Shown here: piece after piece, positions 1 to 9,024 of the stretch | Position numbering within the stretch: the stretch's first letter is position 1 | How the letters are laid out: each line of letters opens with the position of its first letter | Source: Rubrivivax sp. | GTDB taxonomy: Bacteria > Pseudomonadota > Gammaproteobacteria > Burkholderiales > Burkholderiaceae_C | Length of the DNA: 43,323 bases | Direction: 5' to 3' | Assembly: GCA_021297985.1 (NCBI GenBank) | Contig: JAJTGU010000087.1 | Span: 1 to 43,323 of the forward strand | Made by a program: the position numbers and the translations under genes | The notes under the pieces: model-generated | What the model saw: only the letters and a program-made list of their open reading frames with translations | Told to the model about the DNA's origin: nothing | Databases searched by the model: none

Positions 1-1326
1 TCCCGATGACGTATTCCGGCCCTGCCGTGCCGAGCCCGAGCAAGCGCGTGCCCTGTGCCACGAAGCGCCGGGTGGATGGCACCAGCGGGCCGTAGGCCAC
101 TCCAAGGGCACCGCTCGCACCCACCGGGTACAGCCGGCCGCCGATCTGCACGACCGTGTTGCCGCCGGCGACGCCGAACACGGCCCCACCCCCGAGCCCG
201 CCGCCACGCCCGTTCGGAAACGCACTGAAGGCCGGGTCGAGCTGGCCGCTGGCGCTCAGTCGCACGGCAAACGGGCGCGGCACGCCATCGGTAATGTCGT
301 CGGCCGCGATGAACACCTCGCCGAAACCGCCCACGATCACCGAGCCATCGGGCTGCGGGGCCAGCGTGTTGGCGTTGATGGTCTGGGCGTCACCGGGCGC
401 CGAGCCGGGCGGTGGTGCGAAGCCGACCAGGCGCACGCCAGCGACGCCGAACTGCAGATCCTGCGCGCCCGTGACGGCATCGACCCGCGCGATGGCCAGG
501 GCCTGTGTGCCCGGCATGCCCTGCAGCGGGGCCCCGCCGTAGGTGCCGGCGATCAGCAGCGAGGAGCCGACCACCGCTGCGTCGGCCGCGATGACCGACC
601 GGAATGTGCCCACCGGTGCCCCGACGTCGACGAGCGCAGCGCCGCCGTTGCCAAACGCCGGGTCGACGGCGCCGCCGGACGTGAAGCCGAACACCGCAAG
701 ATCGACGGCCCAACGGCGCTGGATCTCGGCCTGCACGCTCCCGACAACCCGGATGTCGCCGGTTGGGAGCGCGTAGACGTGGATCGCTTGATCGCTGAAG
801 CCGGCCGAGAAGTCGGCGAGCACGCGGCCGTTGATGCCGAAGGTCGGATCGACGGCGCCGTTGGGCAGCAGCCGCACGAGGCCCACGTCGTCGTAGCGGC
901 CGGGGGCCGGCAGACCGTTGAAGAGCGGCCGCGTCAGCTCGCCCATGCTCGTTCCGGCGACGAGGATGCGCCCATCGGGCTTGACGAAGACGGCGCGTGC
1001 GATGTCGAAGCGGCCAGCGAAGTCCACCGTCGTCGCGCCGCCGCTGCCGAAGCTGGCATCGGGCGTGCCGTCGGCGAGGAAGCGCGCGACCAGAAAGTCC
1101 CGGCCGCGAGTCCCGACCACGACCACCGAGCCGTCGGGTTGGATGGCGGCGTGTTGCCACTGCCCGGTGGAGGCAAAACGTGCGCCGCCGATGCCGAACG
1201 TCGGATCGGCGCTCACCTGGGCGTTGACCGGTGCGGTCAACAGGGTCAGCGACGCAGCAGCAGCAGTGGCCAAGGGCCGGATGAGGGGCGGTTTGCAACG
1301 CGCATTGGGGCAAAACGAAGAAGACA
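1..1326 (-). CDS. Secreted delta-60 repeat protein (5' part; runs off left edge)
   Basis: An uninterrupted reading frame runs from an ATG at 1326 leftwards to the window edge, 442 codons with no stop. A Shine-Dalgarno GGAGG sits about 6 bases before the ATG. Residues 1-37 look like a signal peptide: basic start, Ala/Leu core, and Val-Asn-Ala before Gln at the likely cleavage site. The rest is built of short blocks ending in DPTFG-GG-like motifs (for example DPTFGIGG at 41-48, ASFGSGG at 91-97, later DPTFGING and DPAFGNGG), alternating with hydrophobic strands such as PDGSVVVVG. This is the pattern of the delta-60 repeat family, presumed beta-propeller-like secreted proteins of unknown function. 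The C-terminus, which may carry an anchoring signal, is outside the window. The family call is fairly sure; the role is unknown. Confidence 0.85.
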
Positions 1327-1503
1327 TGACGACCTCCAGCAAGAGAATCGAGCCGAACACAGGGATGCGCGGCGTCCCACCGGACTTGCGCAGACGTCTT
1401 TCGTCCGGCGTGAGTGCTGTTGCGACCGGGGTCTGGTCTTCCCCTCGAAAAACAGGGCCGCTCGACGAGCGTGCCCAGGACGGCGCTCGGAGCCCGGCGG
1501 CCG

Positions 1504-1884
1504 TCAGCGCACGAACAGCGTCACCAGCGCCTCGTCGCCGTGCTGGCGGCTCCAGTGACCGTGAACCGCGGGGTCGAAGGCGGCGCCGGGAGGCAGGACG
1601 TCGGCGCTGTAGAAGTGCTCGCCCGGGCCAAAGACCCGCGAGCTGCCGTCCTGCAGGCCGATCTCCATCCGGCCTTGCAGAATGAACACCCACTGCGGCA
1701 CCTCGGTGCAATGGAACACGCTGCGAAATCCCGGCGGGCTTTCGCGCAATTGCATCTCGCGCAGCGGCAGTGGCGCGGACAGTGCCACCATGGGCTTGGC
1801 CGTTTGCAGCGGAATCGCCTCCTCGCGCCAGCGGGCGCGGCCATCCTCGGCGGTGTAGAGCACGGTCTGGGTGAACTGGGGCAT
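1504..1884 (-). CDS. Cupin-domain protein
   Basis: A 126-residue protein beginning MPQFTQTVLYT at ATG 1884. A longer frame reaching 1965 is open, but its extra residues look like noise and would run into the divergent gene. The central part (FRSVFHCTEVPQWVFILQG, then a Gly-rich turn, then FGPGEHFYSADVLPPG) has the strand-turn spacing of a single small beta-barrel cupin. Only some usual metal ligands are evident (H in VFHCTE, E in GEHFYS), so metal binding is uncertain. It is divergent from the SDR gene with 53 bp between start codons, so the two may share a control region. No substrate can be named. It could bind a small ligand or act as an isomerase or dioxygenase. Confidence 0.75.
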   Translation of the reverse strand: MPQFTQTVLYTAEDGRARWREEAIPLQTAKPMVALSAPLPLREMQLRESPPGFRSVFHCTEVPQWVFILQGRMEIGLQDGSSRVFGPGEHFYSADVLPPGAAFDPAVHGHWSRQHGDEALVTLFVR

Positions 1885-1937
1885 GGCGCAAGTGTTCGTG
1901 TTGTCCGGGCCACGATGATGCTGCGTCGCGGGCCAGA

Positions 1938-2732
1938 ATGCCGACCATGGACACCTCGACTTCAAGCCTGCCGCGTGTTGCCATCGTCACCGGTGCGGGC
2001 AGCGGCATCGGCCAGGCCTGCGCGACGGCACTCATGCAGGCCGGCTGGCAGGTGGCCTGGCTGGGACGCCGCGGCGCCGCACTCGACGCCGCCATCGCCG
2101 CTGCGGTGGCGACCATCGGCAACACCGCGGCACAGACCGCGCTCGCCCTGCCCTGCGACGTCAGCGAAGAAGCCCAGGTGTCGACGGCATTCGACGCCGT
2201 GCGTGCCCGTTTTGGCCGACTGGATCTGCTGTTCAACAACGCCGGGATCTTCAGTCCGGCAGCCAGCCCCGATGAGTTGCCGGCCGCCGTCTGGACGCAA
2301 GCCGTCAACGTGAACCTCAACGGCGCCTACTGGTGCCTGAAGCACGCCTTCCGGCTGATGCGGGCGCAGTCGCCGATGGGCGGCCGCATCGTGAACAACG
2401 GCTCGATCTCGGCCCATGCGCCGCGGCCGGGCTCGGTCGCCTACACGACGACCAAACACGCCATCACGGGGCTGACCAAGGCTGCGGCACTGGACGGCCG
2501 GCCATTCGACATCGCCGTCGGCCAGATCGACATCGGCAACGTCGAAACCTCGATGACCGACCGCATGGCCGCAGGCATGACGCAGGCCGACGGCAGCGTG
2601 CGCGCCGAGCCGCGCATGGCGATGCAGGCGGTGGTCGATACCTTCATGGCGATGGCGAACCTGCCGCTGTCGGCCAACGTGCTGGCGATGACGGTGATGG
2701 CCACCAAGATGCCTTTCGTGGGCCGAGGCTGA
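1938..2732 (+). CDS. SDR-family NAD(P)-dependent oxidoreductase
   Basis: A 264-residue classical short-chain dehydrogenase. The cofactor motif TGAGSGIG is at residues 18-25, NNAG at 100-103, and the catalytic triad fits Ser156, Tyr169 and Lys173 (YTTTK). Length is normal for the family (about 250). The start could be ATG 1938 or ATG 1947; neither has a strong ribosome binding site. The FAH-family gene follows 17 bp downstream on the same strand, so they are probably cotranscribed. This pairing is seen in sugar-acid or aromatic catabolic clusters, but no sugar kinase, transporter or dedicated regulator lies nearby, so the substrate is open. The C-terminal part is conserved SDR-like (GQIDIGNVETSM); NAD versus NADP preference cannot be read safely. 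Confidence 0.9.
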   Translation: MPTMDTSTSSLPRVAIVTGAGSGIGQACATALMQAGWQVAWLGRRGAALDAAIAAAVATIGNTAAQTALALPCDVSEEAQVSTAFDAVRARFGRLDLLFNNAGIFSPAASPDELPAAVWTQAVNVNLNGAYWCLKHAFRLMRAQSPMGGRIVNNGSISAHAPRPGSVAYTTTKHAITGLTKAAALDGRPFDIAVGQIDIGNVETSMTDRMAAGMTQADGSVRAEPRMAMQAVVDTFMAMANLPLSANVLAMTVMATKMPFVGRG

Positions 2733-2749
2733 GTACAAGGGACACGACG

Positions 2750-3595
2750 ATGAAACTGCTTCGCCACGGCCCGCCGGGCCACGAAAGACCGGGACTGCTC
2801 GACGCCGCAGGCCAGGTCCGCGACCTTTCGGCGCTGATGGGCGACATCGACGCCCGGGTGCTGCAGCCGGGCGGCCTCGCGGCGCTGCGCGGTCTCGATG
2901 TCGCCACCCTGCCGGTGATCGAAGCCGCGCGCCTGGGCGTGCCCTGGAGCGGCATGCGCAAGTTCATCGGCATCGGCCTGAACTACGCCGACCACGCCGC
3001 CGAAGGCGGCATGCCCATCCCGAAGGAACCCCTGATCTTCATGAAGGCCATGAGCTGCGCCGCCGGCCCGCACGACGACCTGATGCTGCCTGCCGGAGCG
3101 GCCAAGCTCGACTGGGAAGTGGAGCTCGGGGTCGTGATCGGCACCCGCGCCAAGAATGTGTCGCTGGCCGAAGCCCTGACCCACGTGGCGGGCTACTGCG
3201 TGGTCAACGACCTGTCGGAGCGCGCCTGGCAGCTCGAGCGCAGCGGCGGCCAGTGGGACAAGGGCAAGGGCCACGACGGCTTCGGTCCGATCGGGCCGTG
3301 GCTCGTCACCGCCGACGAGGTGGCCGACCCGCAGGCGCTCGATCTGTGGCTGGATCTGAACGGGGCGTCGCAGCAGCGCGGCAACACGCGGACCATGATC
3401 TTCAGCGTCGCCGAACTGGTCAGTGCCGTGAGCGAGTTCATCACGCTCGAACCGGGCGACCTGATCACCACCGGCACGCCACCCGGCGTCGGTCTGGGCG
3501 TCAAGCCGGTGCCGAGGTTCCTGCGCGATGGCGACGTGCTGACGCTGGGCATCGCCGGCTTGGGGGCCCAGCGTCAACGCGTGCGGTCGGGCTGA
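2750..3595 (+). CDS. Fumarylacetoacetate hydrolase (FAH) family protein
   Basis: A 281-residue protein starting MKLLRHGPPG at ATG 2750, 17 bp after the SDR stop. The FAH catalytic core is complete: a His in LNYADHAAE (about residue 82), metal ligands Glu123 and Glu125 in DWEVELG, Asp154 in VVNDLSER, and the Lys-Gly-His-Asp-Gly-Phe-Gly-Pro stretch at 173-180. The C-terminal TTGTPPGVGLG is typical of the branch that cleaves or hydrates 2-oxo acids, such as 2,4-diketo-3-deoxy-L-fuconate/rhamnonate hydrolases; family members are often annotated loosely as ureidoglycolate lyase. With the adjacent SDR, a two-step oxidation and hydrolysis of a sugar acid or related 2-keto acid is a reasonable inference, not a demonstrated pathway. 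It ends 30 bp from the convergent CoA-transferase gene. Confidence 0.9.
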   Translation: MKLLRHGPPGHERPGLLDAAGQVRDLSALMGDIDARVLQPGGLAALRGLDVATLPVIEAARLGVPWSGMRKFIGIGLNYADHAAEGGMPIPKEPLIFMKAMSCAAGPHDDLMLPAGAAKLDWEVELGVVIGTRAKNVSLAEALTHVAGYCVVNDLSERAWQLERSGGQWDKGKGHDGFGPIGPWLVTADEVADPQALDLWLDLNGASQQRGNTRTMIFSVAELVSAVSEFITLEPGDLITTGTPPGVGLGVKPVPRFLRDGDVLTLGIAGLGAQRQRVRSG

Positions 3596-3625
3596 GCCGG
3601 AACGCGTCAGGCCTCGCGCCGCGGC

Positions 3626-5548
3626 TCAGCCGTCGCGAAGGCCGGCGCGGGCCTGACCTGCGCTCTCGTAGATGTGCGGCGCGACACCACGCGCAGCGAG
3701 CGCCGGGCCGAGCTTGGCGCGCAGGAAGCCCGACGTGGTGTAGCGCGTGACCTTGCGATAGAAGCGGTCGACCAGCTCGCGCACCATCGCCGCCCAGTCG
3801 TCCTCGAGTTCGGGCGCGAGCGTGAAGTGGTCGTAGTTGACGACCGCATCGATGCGCTCGCCGATCGGTGCGACGTGTCGCTCGACCTCGGCACGGACCG
3901 CCTCGATGTCGTCGACGCTGCGGATCGCGAGGCGCTCGAAGTTGATGAAGATCGTGCGCCCTGCGGCGTCAAGGGCGAAGCGGTCGGCTAACGGAACGAG
4001 CAGCAGTCGCGCACGCAGGCCCATCGGCGCGTCGGCGAACACCGCCGCGTCCATGGGTCGCGGTGGGCCGTCGATGACGGGCTCAAAGCCCATGCCGGCC
4101 AGGATGTCGCGTTCGAGGTCCAGCCCGGGCGCGATCTCAAGCAGTTGCAGTCCGCGCTCGTGAAGGCCGAAGACGCAGCGCTCGGTGACGTAGAGCACCG
4201 GCTGACCGCGCCGCCAGGCCTCGCGGCCCGAGAACGTGCGGTGCTCGACCTCGGGCACGAACTTGCGCTCGCCAGCCGCAGCAAAACTGCCGACGAAGAC
4301 CAGTCGCTTGGCGTTCTGGCTGATGTTGATGAAGCCACCGGCACCGGCCAGGCGCGGGCCGAACTTGCTGACGTTGACGTTGCCCTGGGCGTCGGCCTGG
4401 GCCAGACCGAGAAAGGCAATGTCCAGACCACCGCCGTCGTAGAAGTCGAACTGATACGGCTGGTCGACGATGGCCTGGGCGTTGACCGCGGCGCCGAAGT
4501 TCAAGCCGCCCGCCGGGATGCCACCGATCGTGCCCGGCTCGGCGGTCAGGGTGATCAGATCGATCACCTTTTCCTCCGCTGCCACGGCAGCCACGCCCTC
4601 GGGCATGCCGATGCCCAGGTTGACCACGGCGTTGGGCCGAAGCTCGAGCGCGGCGCGCCGGGCGATGGTCTTGCGGTCACCGGCCGGCATCGACGGGACC
4701 GACGCCGCCGGAACACGCAACTCACCGGCAAACGCTGCGCTGTAGGGCTCGGCAAAAGTCTGCCAGTGGTACTCCGGGCGCTCGGCGAGCACCACACAGT
4801 CCACCAGCACGCCGGGGATCCTGACGTCGCGGCTGTTCAGAGAGTGGGCCGCGGCGAGGCGTTCGACCTGGGCGATGACGATGCCGCCGGAATTGCGCAC
4901 CGCCATCGCGATGGCCAGCGACTCCAGCGTCAGGGCCTCACGTTCCATCGTCAGGTTGCCCTCGGGGTCGGCGGTGGTGGCGCGGATGAAGGCAACATCG
5001 ATGGAAAAGGCCTTGTAGAACAGGTAGGTCTCGCCCTCGATCTCCGTCAGCGACACACGGTCCTCGGTCGTCCGCGCATTGAGCTTGCCGCCGCCCAGCC
5101 GCGGGTCGACAAAGGTGCCCAGGCCGACCCGCGACAGGTGGCCGGGCTTGCCCGCAGCGATGTCGCGGAACAGATGCGAGATCACGCCCTGCGGGAGGTT
5201 CCAGGCCTCGATGCGGTTGTCGACCGCCAGCTTTTGCAGGCCCGGGACAAGCCCCCAATGTCCGCCGATCACGCGATCCACCAAACCCTCGTGCGCGAGG
5301 TGGTTCAGGCCGCGCGTGCGGCCATCGCCTTGGCCGGCGGCATAGACCAGTCGCAAGCCCTTCGGCTGGCCGGAAATCAGGAAACGCTGCTCAAGCGCCA
5401 CCGCGAGGTTCTCGGCGAAACCGATCCCGACAAATCCTCCGGTGGCCAGCGTGTCGCCGTCGCGCACCAGGGCCACTGCCTCGGCAGCCGTCACCCGCTT
5501 GCCGTGGCTGCCGGCACGCAGGCCGACCAGCCGCTCGTGTGCATTCAT
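3626..5548 (-). CDS. Acyl-CoA:acetate/3-ketoacid (propionate-type) CoA-transferase
   Basis: A 640-residue type I CoA-transferase with alpha-like and beta-like halves fused, as in YdiF and propionate CoA-transferase. It moves CoA between acyl groups through a glutamyl-CoA thioester. The first half has the [12 protein letters not shown] loop near residues 37-48. The second half has [11 protein letters not shown] and the active-site region [11 protein letters not shown], where Glu337 is the expected nucleophile (Glu333 in YdiF). The start chosen is ATG 5548 (MNAHERL); an upstream in-frame start at 5620 would overlap the preceding gene by about 50 bp. About 100 residues follow the usual end of the transferase, including [18 protein letters not shown], which I take as a family-specific C-terminal extension. 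It lies 19 bp downstream of the broken ypfJ-like gene. Donor and acceptor are unknown. Confidence 0.88.
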   Translation of the reverse strand: MNAHERLVGLRAGSHGKRVTAAEAVALVRDGDTLATGGFVGIGFAENLAVALEQRFLISGQPKGLRLVYAAGQGDGRTRGLNHLAHEGLVDRVIGGHWGLVPGLQKLAVDNRIEAWNLPQGVISHLFRDIAAGKPGHLSRVGLGTFVDPRLGGGKLNARTTEDRVSLTEIEGETYLFYKAFSIDVAFIRATTADPEGNLTMEREALTLESLAIAMAVRNSGGIVIAQVERLAAAHSLNSRDVRIPGVLVDCVVLAERPEYHWQTFAEPYSAAFAGELRVPAASVPSMPAGDRKTIARRAALELRPNAVVNLGIGMPEGVAAVAAEEKVIDLITLTAEPGTIGGIPAGGLNFGAAVNAQAIVDQPYQFDFYDGGGLDIAFLGLAQADAQGNVNVSKFGPRLAGAGGFINISQNAKRLVFVGSFAAAGERKFVPEVEHRTFSGREAWRRGQPVLYVTERCVFGLHERGLQLLEIAPGLDLERDILAGMGFEPVIDGPPRPMDAAVFADAPMGLRARLLLVPLADRFALDAAGRTIFINFERLAIRSVDDIEAVRAEVERHVAPIGERIDAVVNYDHFTLAPELEDDWAAMVRELVDRFYRKVTRYTTSGFLRAKLGPALAARGVAPHIYESAGQARAGLRDG

Positions 5549-5567
5549 CGCGCGGATTGCCCTGGGT

Positions 5568-6468
5568 TCAACGCGACTCGAAGGTGTTGCATTGCGCGAT
5601 GCTTCCACCCTGGAGGCCACGCTTGAACCAGGTCATTCGCTGCGCGCTGCTGCCGTGCGTGAACGAGTCCGGCACCTCGCTGCGCCCGGCACTGGCCTGC
5701 AGCACGTCGTCGCCGATCCGAGACGCGGCGTTCAACGCCTCTTCGATGTCGCCGCGCTCCAGCCAGCCCTTGCTGTTTTGCGAGTGATGGACCCAGACGC
5801 CGGCAAAGCAGTCGGCCTGCAACTCCACCCGAACCGACAGCGCGTTCATCTCGCGCTCGCCCAGGCGACGCCGCATGCCGTCGACCTTGGCCGTGATGCC
5901 CAGGATGTTCTGGACATGGTGGCCCACCTCGTGCGCAATCACATACGCCTGGGCAAAGTCGCCCGGCGCGCCCATCCGCCGGGCCAGCGTGTCGAAGAAC
6001 CCGAGGTCGATGTAGACCTTGTCGTCGCCGGGGCAGTAACGGGCCCATCGCGCTCTGGCCGGTCCCGCAGGCGGTGGCGGTCGCACCACGAAACAGCACC
6101 AGCACCGGCTCGCGGTACTGGCCGCCGTTGGCAGCAAAGATCTGCTGCCAGACGAGTTCAGTGTCCCGCAGCACGGTGCTTGTGAACACCGCCATCGGGT
6201 CCTGCGGCTGCGCACCCGGACGGGTCGCCGGAGCCCGGCTCTCCAGCGGCGCCTCCGCCACGGGCCCGCCGCCACTGAGCAGGCCGAGCACCGTCATCGG
6301 GTTGATGCCGAAGATCCAGCCCGCCAGCAGCGCGATGACGATCGTGCCGACCCCGATGCCACGGCCGCCGATCCGGGGCCCGCCGCGCATCCCGCCCTGG
6401 CCGCCTCCTGCGTTGTCGCCACGCCGATCCTCGACGTTGCGGCTCTGTTCGTGGCCTTCCCACTTCAT
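5568..6468 (-). pseudogene. ypfJ: YpfJ-type neutral zinc metallopeptidase, frameshifted
   Basis: Two frames together make one protein. From ATG 6468 the frame gives MKWEGHEQSRNVEDRRG, a membrane segment (GVGTIVIALLAGWIFGINP) and the conserved [22 protein letters not shown], then becomes nonsense. From about 6040 a different frame continues with [20 protein letters not shown], the zinc motif HEVGHH, and ends at 5568. The family normally reads AMGPFYCP here; the sequence matches a loss of two bases near 6036-6041. Restored, the protein would be about 300 residues, the normal family length, a single-pass membrane or periplasmic metalloprotease. Both halves look well conserved, so this is either a recent inactivating deletion or a sequence error. 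A translated product would lack the zinc site. Confidence 0.88.
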
Positions 6469-6520
6469 CTCACGGCTCCCGCGGCAGTTGCCGATCCATT
6501 CTGGGTTCCAAGAGGCCCAA

Positions 6521-6552
6521 GAACAACGGGCGCTGCCCTAGGACAGCGCCCG
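6521..6552 (-). terminator. Candidate intrinsic terminator after dcd
   Basis: GGGCGCTG (6528-6535) and CAGCGCCC (6544-6551) form a perfect 8-bp stem with an 8-base loop. On the minus strand it is followed by GTTGTTCTT. It lies between the dcd stop (6623) and the ypfJ-like start (6468), so it would end the dcd transcript. Confidence 0.6.
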
Positions 6553-6622
6553 CCGTTGGCACGCAAGCGTCAATGCCAGCGTCAGCCGGTTGGGGCCGAG
6601 GATGGGTTAACCCTGGCCGATC

Positions 6623-7192
6623 TCAGGCGCGTGGCAAGGTCACGCCACGCTGGCCCTGGTACTTGCCACCCCGGTCCTTGTAGCTGGTCTCGCAGACCTC
6701 GTCGCTTTCGAAGAACAGCACCTGCGCGCAGCCCTCGCCCGCGTAGATCTTGGCCGGCAGTGGCGTGGTGTTGCTGAACTCCAGCGTCACGTAGCCCTCC
6801 CATTCGGGCTCGAACGGCGTGACGTTGACGATGATCCCGCAGCGGGCATAGGTGCTCTTGCCCAGGCAGATCGTCAGCACATTGCGCGGGATCCTGAAGT
6901 ACTCCAGCGTTCGCGCCAGCGCAAAGCTGTTCGGCGGGATGATGCAGACGTCGGCATGGATGTCGACGAAGCTCTTCTCGTCGAAGTTCTTCGGGTCCAC
7001 GACGGTGCTGTGGATGTTGGTGAAGACCTTGAACTCGCGCGCGCAGCGGATGTCGTACCCGTAGCTGCTGGTGCCGTAGCTCACGATCCGGTGGCCGTCG
7101 GGGTCCTGGCGAACCTGGCCGGGCTCGAACGGTTCGATCATGCCGTGCTGCTCGGCCATGCGCCGGATCCACTTGTCGCTCTTGATGCTCAT
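6623..7192 (-). CDS. dcd: dCTP deaminase
   Basis: A 189-residue protein that matches the trimeric dCTP deaminase family over its full length (E. coli enzyme 193 residues). It converts dCTP to dUTP and ammonia, feeding thymidylate synthesis in the cytosol. Diagnostic stretches are [44 protein letters not shown] and [17 protein letters not shown], whose Glu in WEG is the expected catalytic acid. The start is ATG 7192 ([19 protein letters not shown]), the normal N-terminus in betaproteobacteria. It is divergent from the DUF962 gene (87 bp between starts) and followed by a terminator-like hairpin. In related genomes it often lies beside apbC and metG, as here. Confidence 0.97.
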   Translation of the reverse strand: MSIKSDKWIRRMAEQHGMIEPFEPGQVRQDPDGHRIVSYGTSSYGYDIRCAREFKVFTNIHSTVVDPKNFDEKSFVDIHADVCIIPPNSFALARTLEYFRIPRNVLTICLGKSTYARCGIIVNVTPFEPEWEGYVTLEFSNTTPLPAKIYAGEGCAQVLFFESDEVCETSYKDRGGKYQGQRGVTLPRA

Positions 7193-7279
7193 GACACCAT
7201 TCTAGGGAGCGGATACATTGCAGGCCTGTTCGTCGCCGTGCCAACGAAGCGCGGCGAGTCCTGCCGCCCGAGGATCGAC

Positions 7280-7825
7280 ATGGCCACTCCGTTTCGCACC
7301 GCTCAAGCGCTGATCAACCAGTACGCCGAGTACCACCGCGACCGCCGCAACATCGCGACCCACTTCGTCGGCGTGCCGATGATCGTCTTTGGGGTCGCAG
7401 TGCTTCTGGCAAGGCCGGAGTTCGTGCTGGCCGGCTGGCTGCTGACGCCGGGATGGATCGTGTTTGCCGCGGTCGCTGCCTGGTACCTCAGCCGCGGCGC
7501 ACTCGGCATCGGGATCGCCACCACGCTGGGGGTTGGCGCGCTGATGCTGCTGGCTCACCGCGTCAACGACGGTCCGGTCTGGCAGTGGCTGGCCTGGGGC
7601 CTGGGCTTCTTCACCCTGGGCTGGATCATCCAGTTCGTCGGCCACTACTACGAAGGCCGCAAACCCGCCTTTTCCGATGACCTGGTCGGCCTGCTCGTGG
7701 GCCCGATGTTCGTGACGCTGGAACTGCTGGCGGCGCTGGGGCTGTTCAAGGCCACGATCGCTGCGGTCGAGCGCCATGCCGGGCCGACCCACCTGCGCGA
7801 TCTGGCCCACCCGGCCACGCATTGA
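7280..7825 (+). CDS. DUF962 / Mpo1-like (YGL010W-type) membrane protein
   Basis: A 181-residue protein starting MATPFRTAQALINQYAEYHR at ATG 7280. The N-terminal motif YAEYHRDRRNIATHFVGVP, several hydrophobic helices and the later QFVGHYYEGRKPAF match the DUF962 family, whose yeast member Mpo1 is an Fe(II)-dependent dioxygenase of 2-hydroxy fatty acids in phytosphingosine breakdown. The conserved His residues (H in YHRD, THF and GHYYE) are present. Four to five membrane segments are likely. Bacterial function is not established here; a role in lipid turnover is inference. It is convergent with apbC, 27 bp apart. Confidence 0.88.
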   Translation: MATPFRTAQALINQYAEYHRDRRNIATHFVGVPMIVFGVAVLLARPEFVLAGWLLTPGWIVFAAVAAWYLSRGALGIGIATTLGVGALMLLAHRVNDGPVWQWLAWGLGFFTLGWIIQFVGHYYEGRKPAFSDDLVGLLVGPMFVTLELLAALGLFKATIAAVERHAGPTHLRDLAHPATH

Positions 7826-7852
7826 CCCACCGACCCGGCGGACAGCTGGGGT

Positions 7853-8950
7853 TCAGGTGCCTGAACTGATCGTGATGCTGGGGAACTTGGCGCTGTAGTC
7901 GCGCGACTGGGCGGCGATCTTCAGCGCGACGGCACGGGCGACATCGCGATAGATCTGCGCTTCCGGGCTTTCAGGCGCTGCGACCACGGTCGGCCGACCG
8001 CTGTCGGCCTGTTCGCGGATCGCCATCGCCAGTGGCAGGGCGCCCAGGTAATCGACGCCGTACTGCGTCGCCATCGCCTGTCCGCCGCCTTGACCGAAGA
8101 TCGCTTCCTGGTGCCCGCAGTTCGGGCAGCAGAACATGGCCATGTTCTCGACGATGCCCAGGATCGGCACGCCGACCTTCTCGAACATCTTCAAGCCCTT
8201 CTTCGCATCGATCAGGGCGATGTCCTGCGGCGTCGTGACGATCACCGCACCGGTCAACGGCACGCGCTGACTGAGCGTGAGCGCGATGTCGCCGGTTCCG
8301 GGCGGCATGTCGACCAGCAGATAGTCCAGATCGCGCCAGTTGGTCTGACGAAGCAGTTGCTCCAGCGCCTGGGTCGCCATCGGACCGCGCCAGATCATGG
8401 CCTGGTCCTGCTCGATCAGGAAGCCGATCGACATCACCTGCAGGCCGTAGTTCTCCATCGGGTCCATGGACTTGCCGTCGGCGCTTTCGGGCCTGCCCGA
8501 CAGGCCCAGCATCATCGGCTGGCTGGGGCCGTAGATGTCGGCGTCCAGGACGCCGACCTTGGCGCCTTCGGCGGCCAGCGCCAGGGCCAGGTTGGCAGCC
8601 GTCGTGCTCTTGCCGACCCCGCCTTTGCCCGAGGCGATGGCGACGATGTTCTTGACGCCGGGCAGCAACTGCACGCCGCGCTGAACCGCATGGGCCACGA
8701 TGCGGGTGGAAAAGTCGATGTCGACCTCGCCGACGCCGGGCACGGCACGCACTGCGGCCGTCAGCGCCTTGCGCAAACCGGCCTGGCGGCTGCGGGCCGG
8801 GTAACCGAACTCGATGTCGAAGGACACGTCGCCGTTCGACGCGATGCGCAGGTTCTTCAGCGCCTTGCTGCTGACGAAGTCCTGGCCGGTATCGGGGTTG
8901 ACGACAGCCTGCAAGGCGGCGAGGACGGCGGTTTCTGAAGGAGCACTCAT
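7853..8950 (-). CDS. apbC: Iron-sulfur cluster carrier ATPase (Mrp/ApbC)
   Basis: A 365-residue protein with two parts. Residues 1 to about 90 form a MIP18/DUF59 domain ([17 protein letters not shown]). The rest is a deviant-Walker P-loop NTPase: the Walker [19 protein letters not shown], a switch region [15 protein letters not shown], and [13 protein letters not shown]. The CCPNCG motif in [12 protein letters not shown] supplies the cysteines that hold a bridging Fe-S cluster in the dimer. It delivers Fe-S clusters to apo-proteins in the cytosol. Length is normal (E. coli 369). Start ATG 8950. It is divergent from metG with 74 bp between starts, a common arrangement in proteobacteria. Confidence 0.96.
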   Translation of the reverse strand: MSAPSETAVLAALQAVVNPDTGQDFVSSKALKNLRIASNGDVSFDIEFGYPARSRQAGLRKALTAAVRAVPGVGEVDIDFSTRIVAHAVQRGVQLLPGVKNIVAIASGKGGVGKSTTAANLALALAAEGAKVGVLDADIYGPSQPMMLGLSGRPESADGKSMDPMENYGLQVMSIGFLIEQDQAMIWRGPMATQALEQLLRQTNWRDLDYLLVDMPPGTGDIALTLSQRVPLTGAVIVTTPQDIALIDAKKGLKMFEKVGVPILGIVENMAMFCCPNCGHQEAIFGQGGGQAMATQYGVDYLGALPLAMAIREQADSGRPTVVAAPESPEAQIYRDVARAVALKIAAQSRDYSAKFPSITISSGT

Positions 8951-9024
8951 GGGGGTTGGAGGAATGGGTTGGCGACGAGTCTAGCGGCCACCCTCCCCGG
9001 GGGCGGTCATTAAACTCCCGGGCC

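Noticed and set aside
5545-6468. Treating the two halves of the YpfJ gene as two separate genes
   Set aside because: The halves join into one family-length protein with conserved residues on both sides of a two-base gap, so a single broken gene explains the data better.
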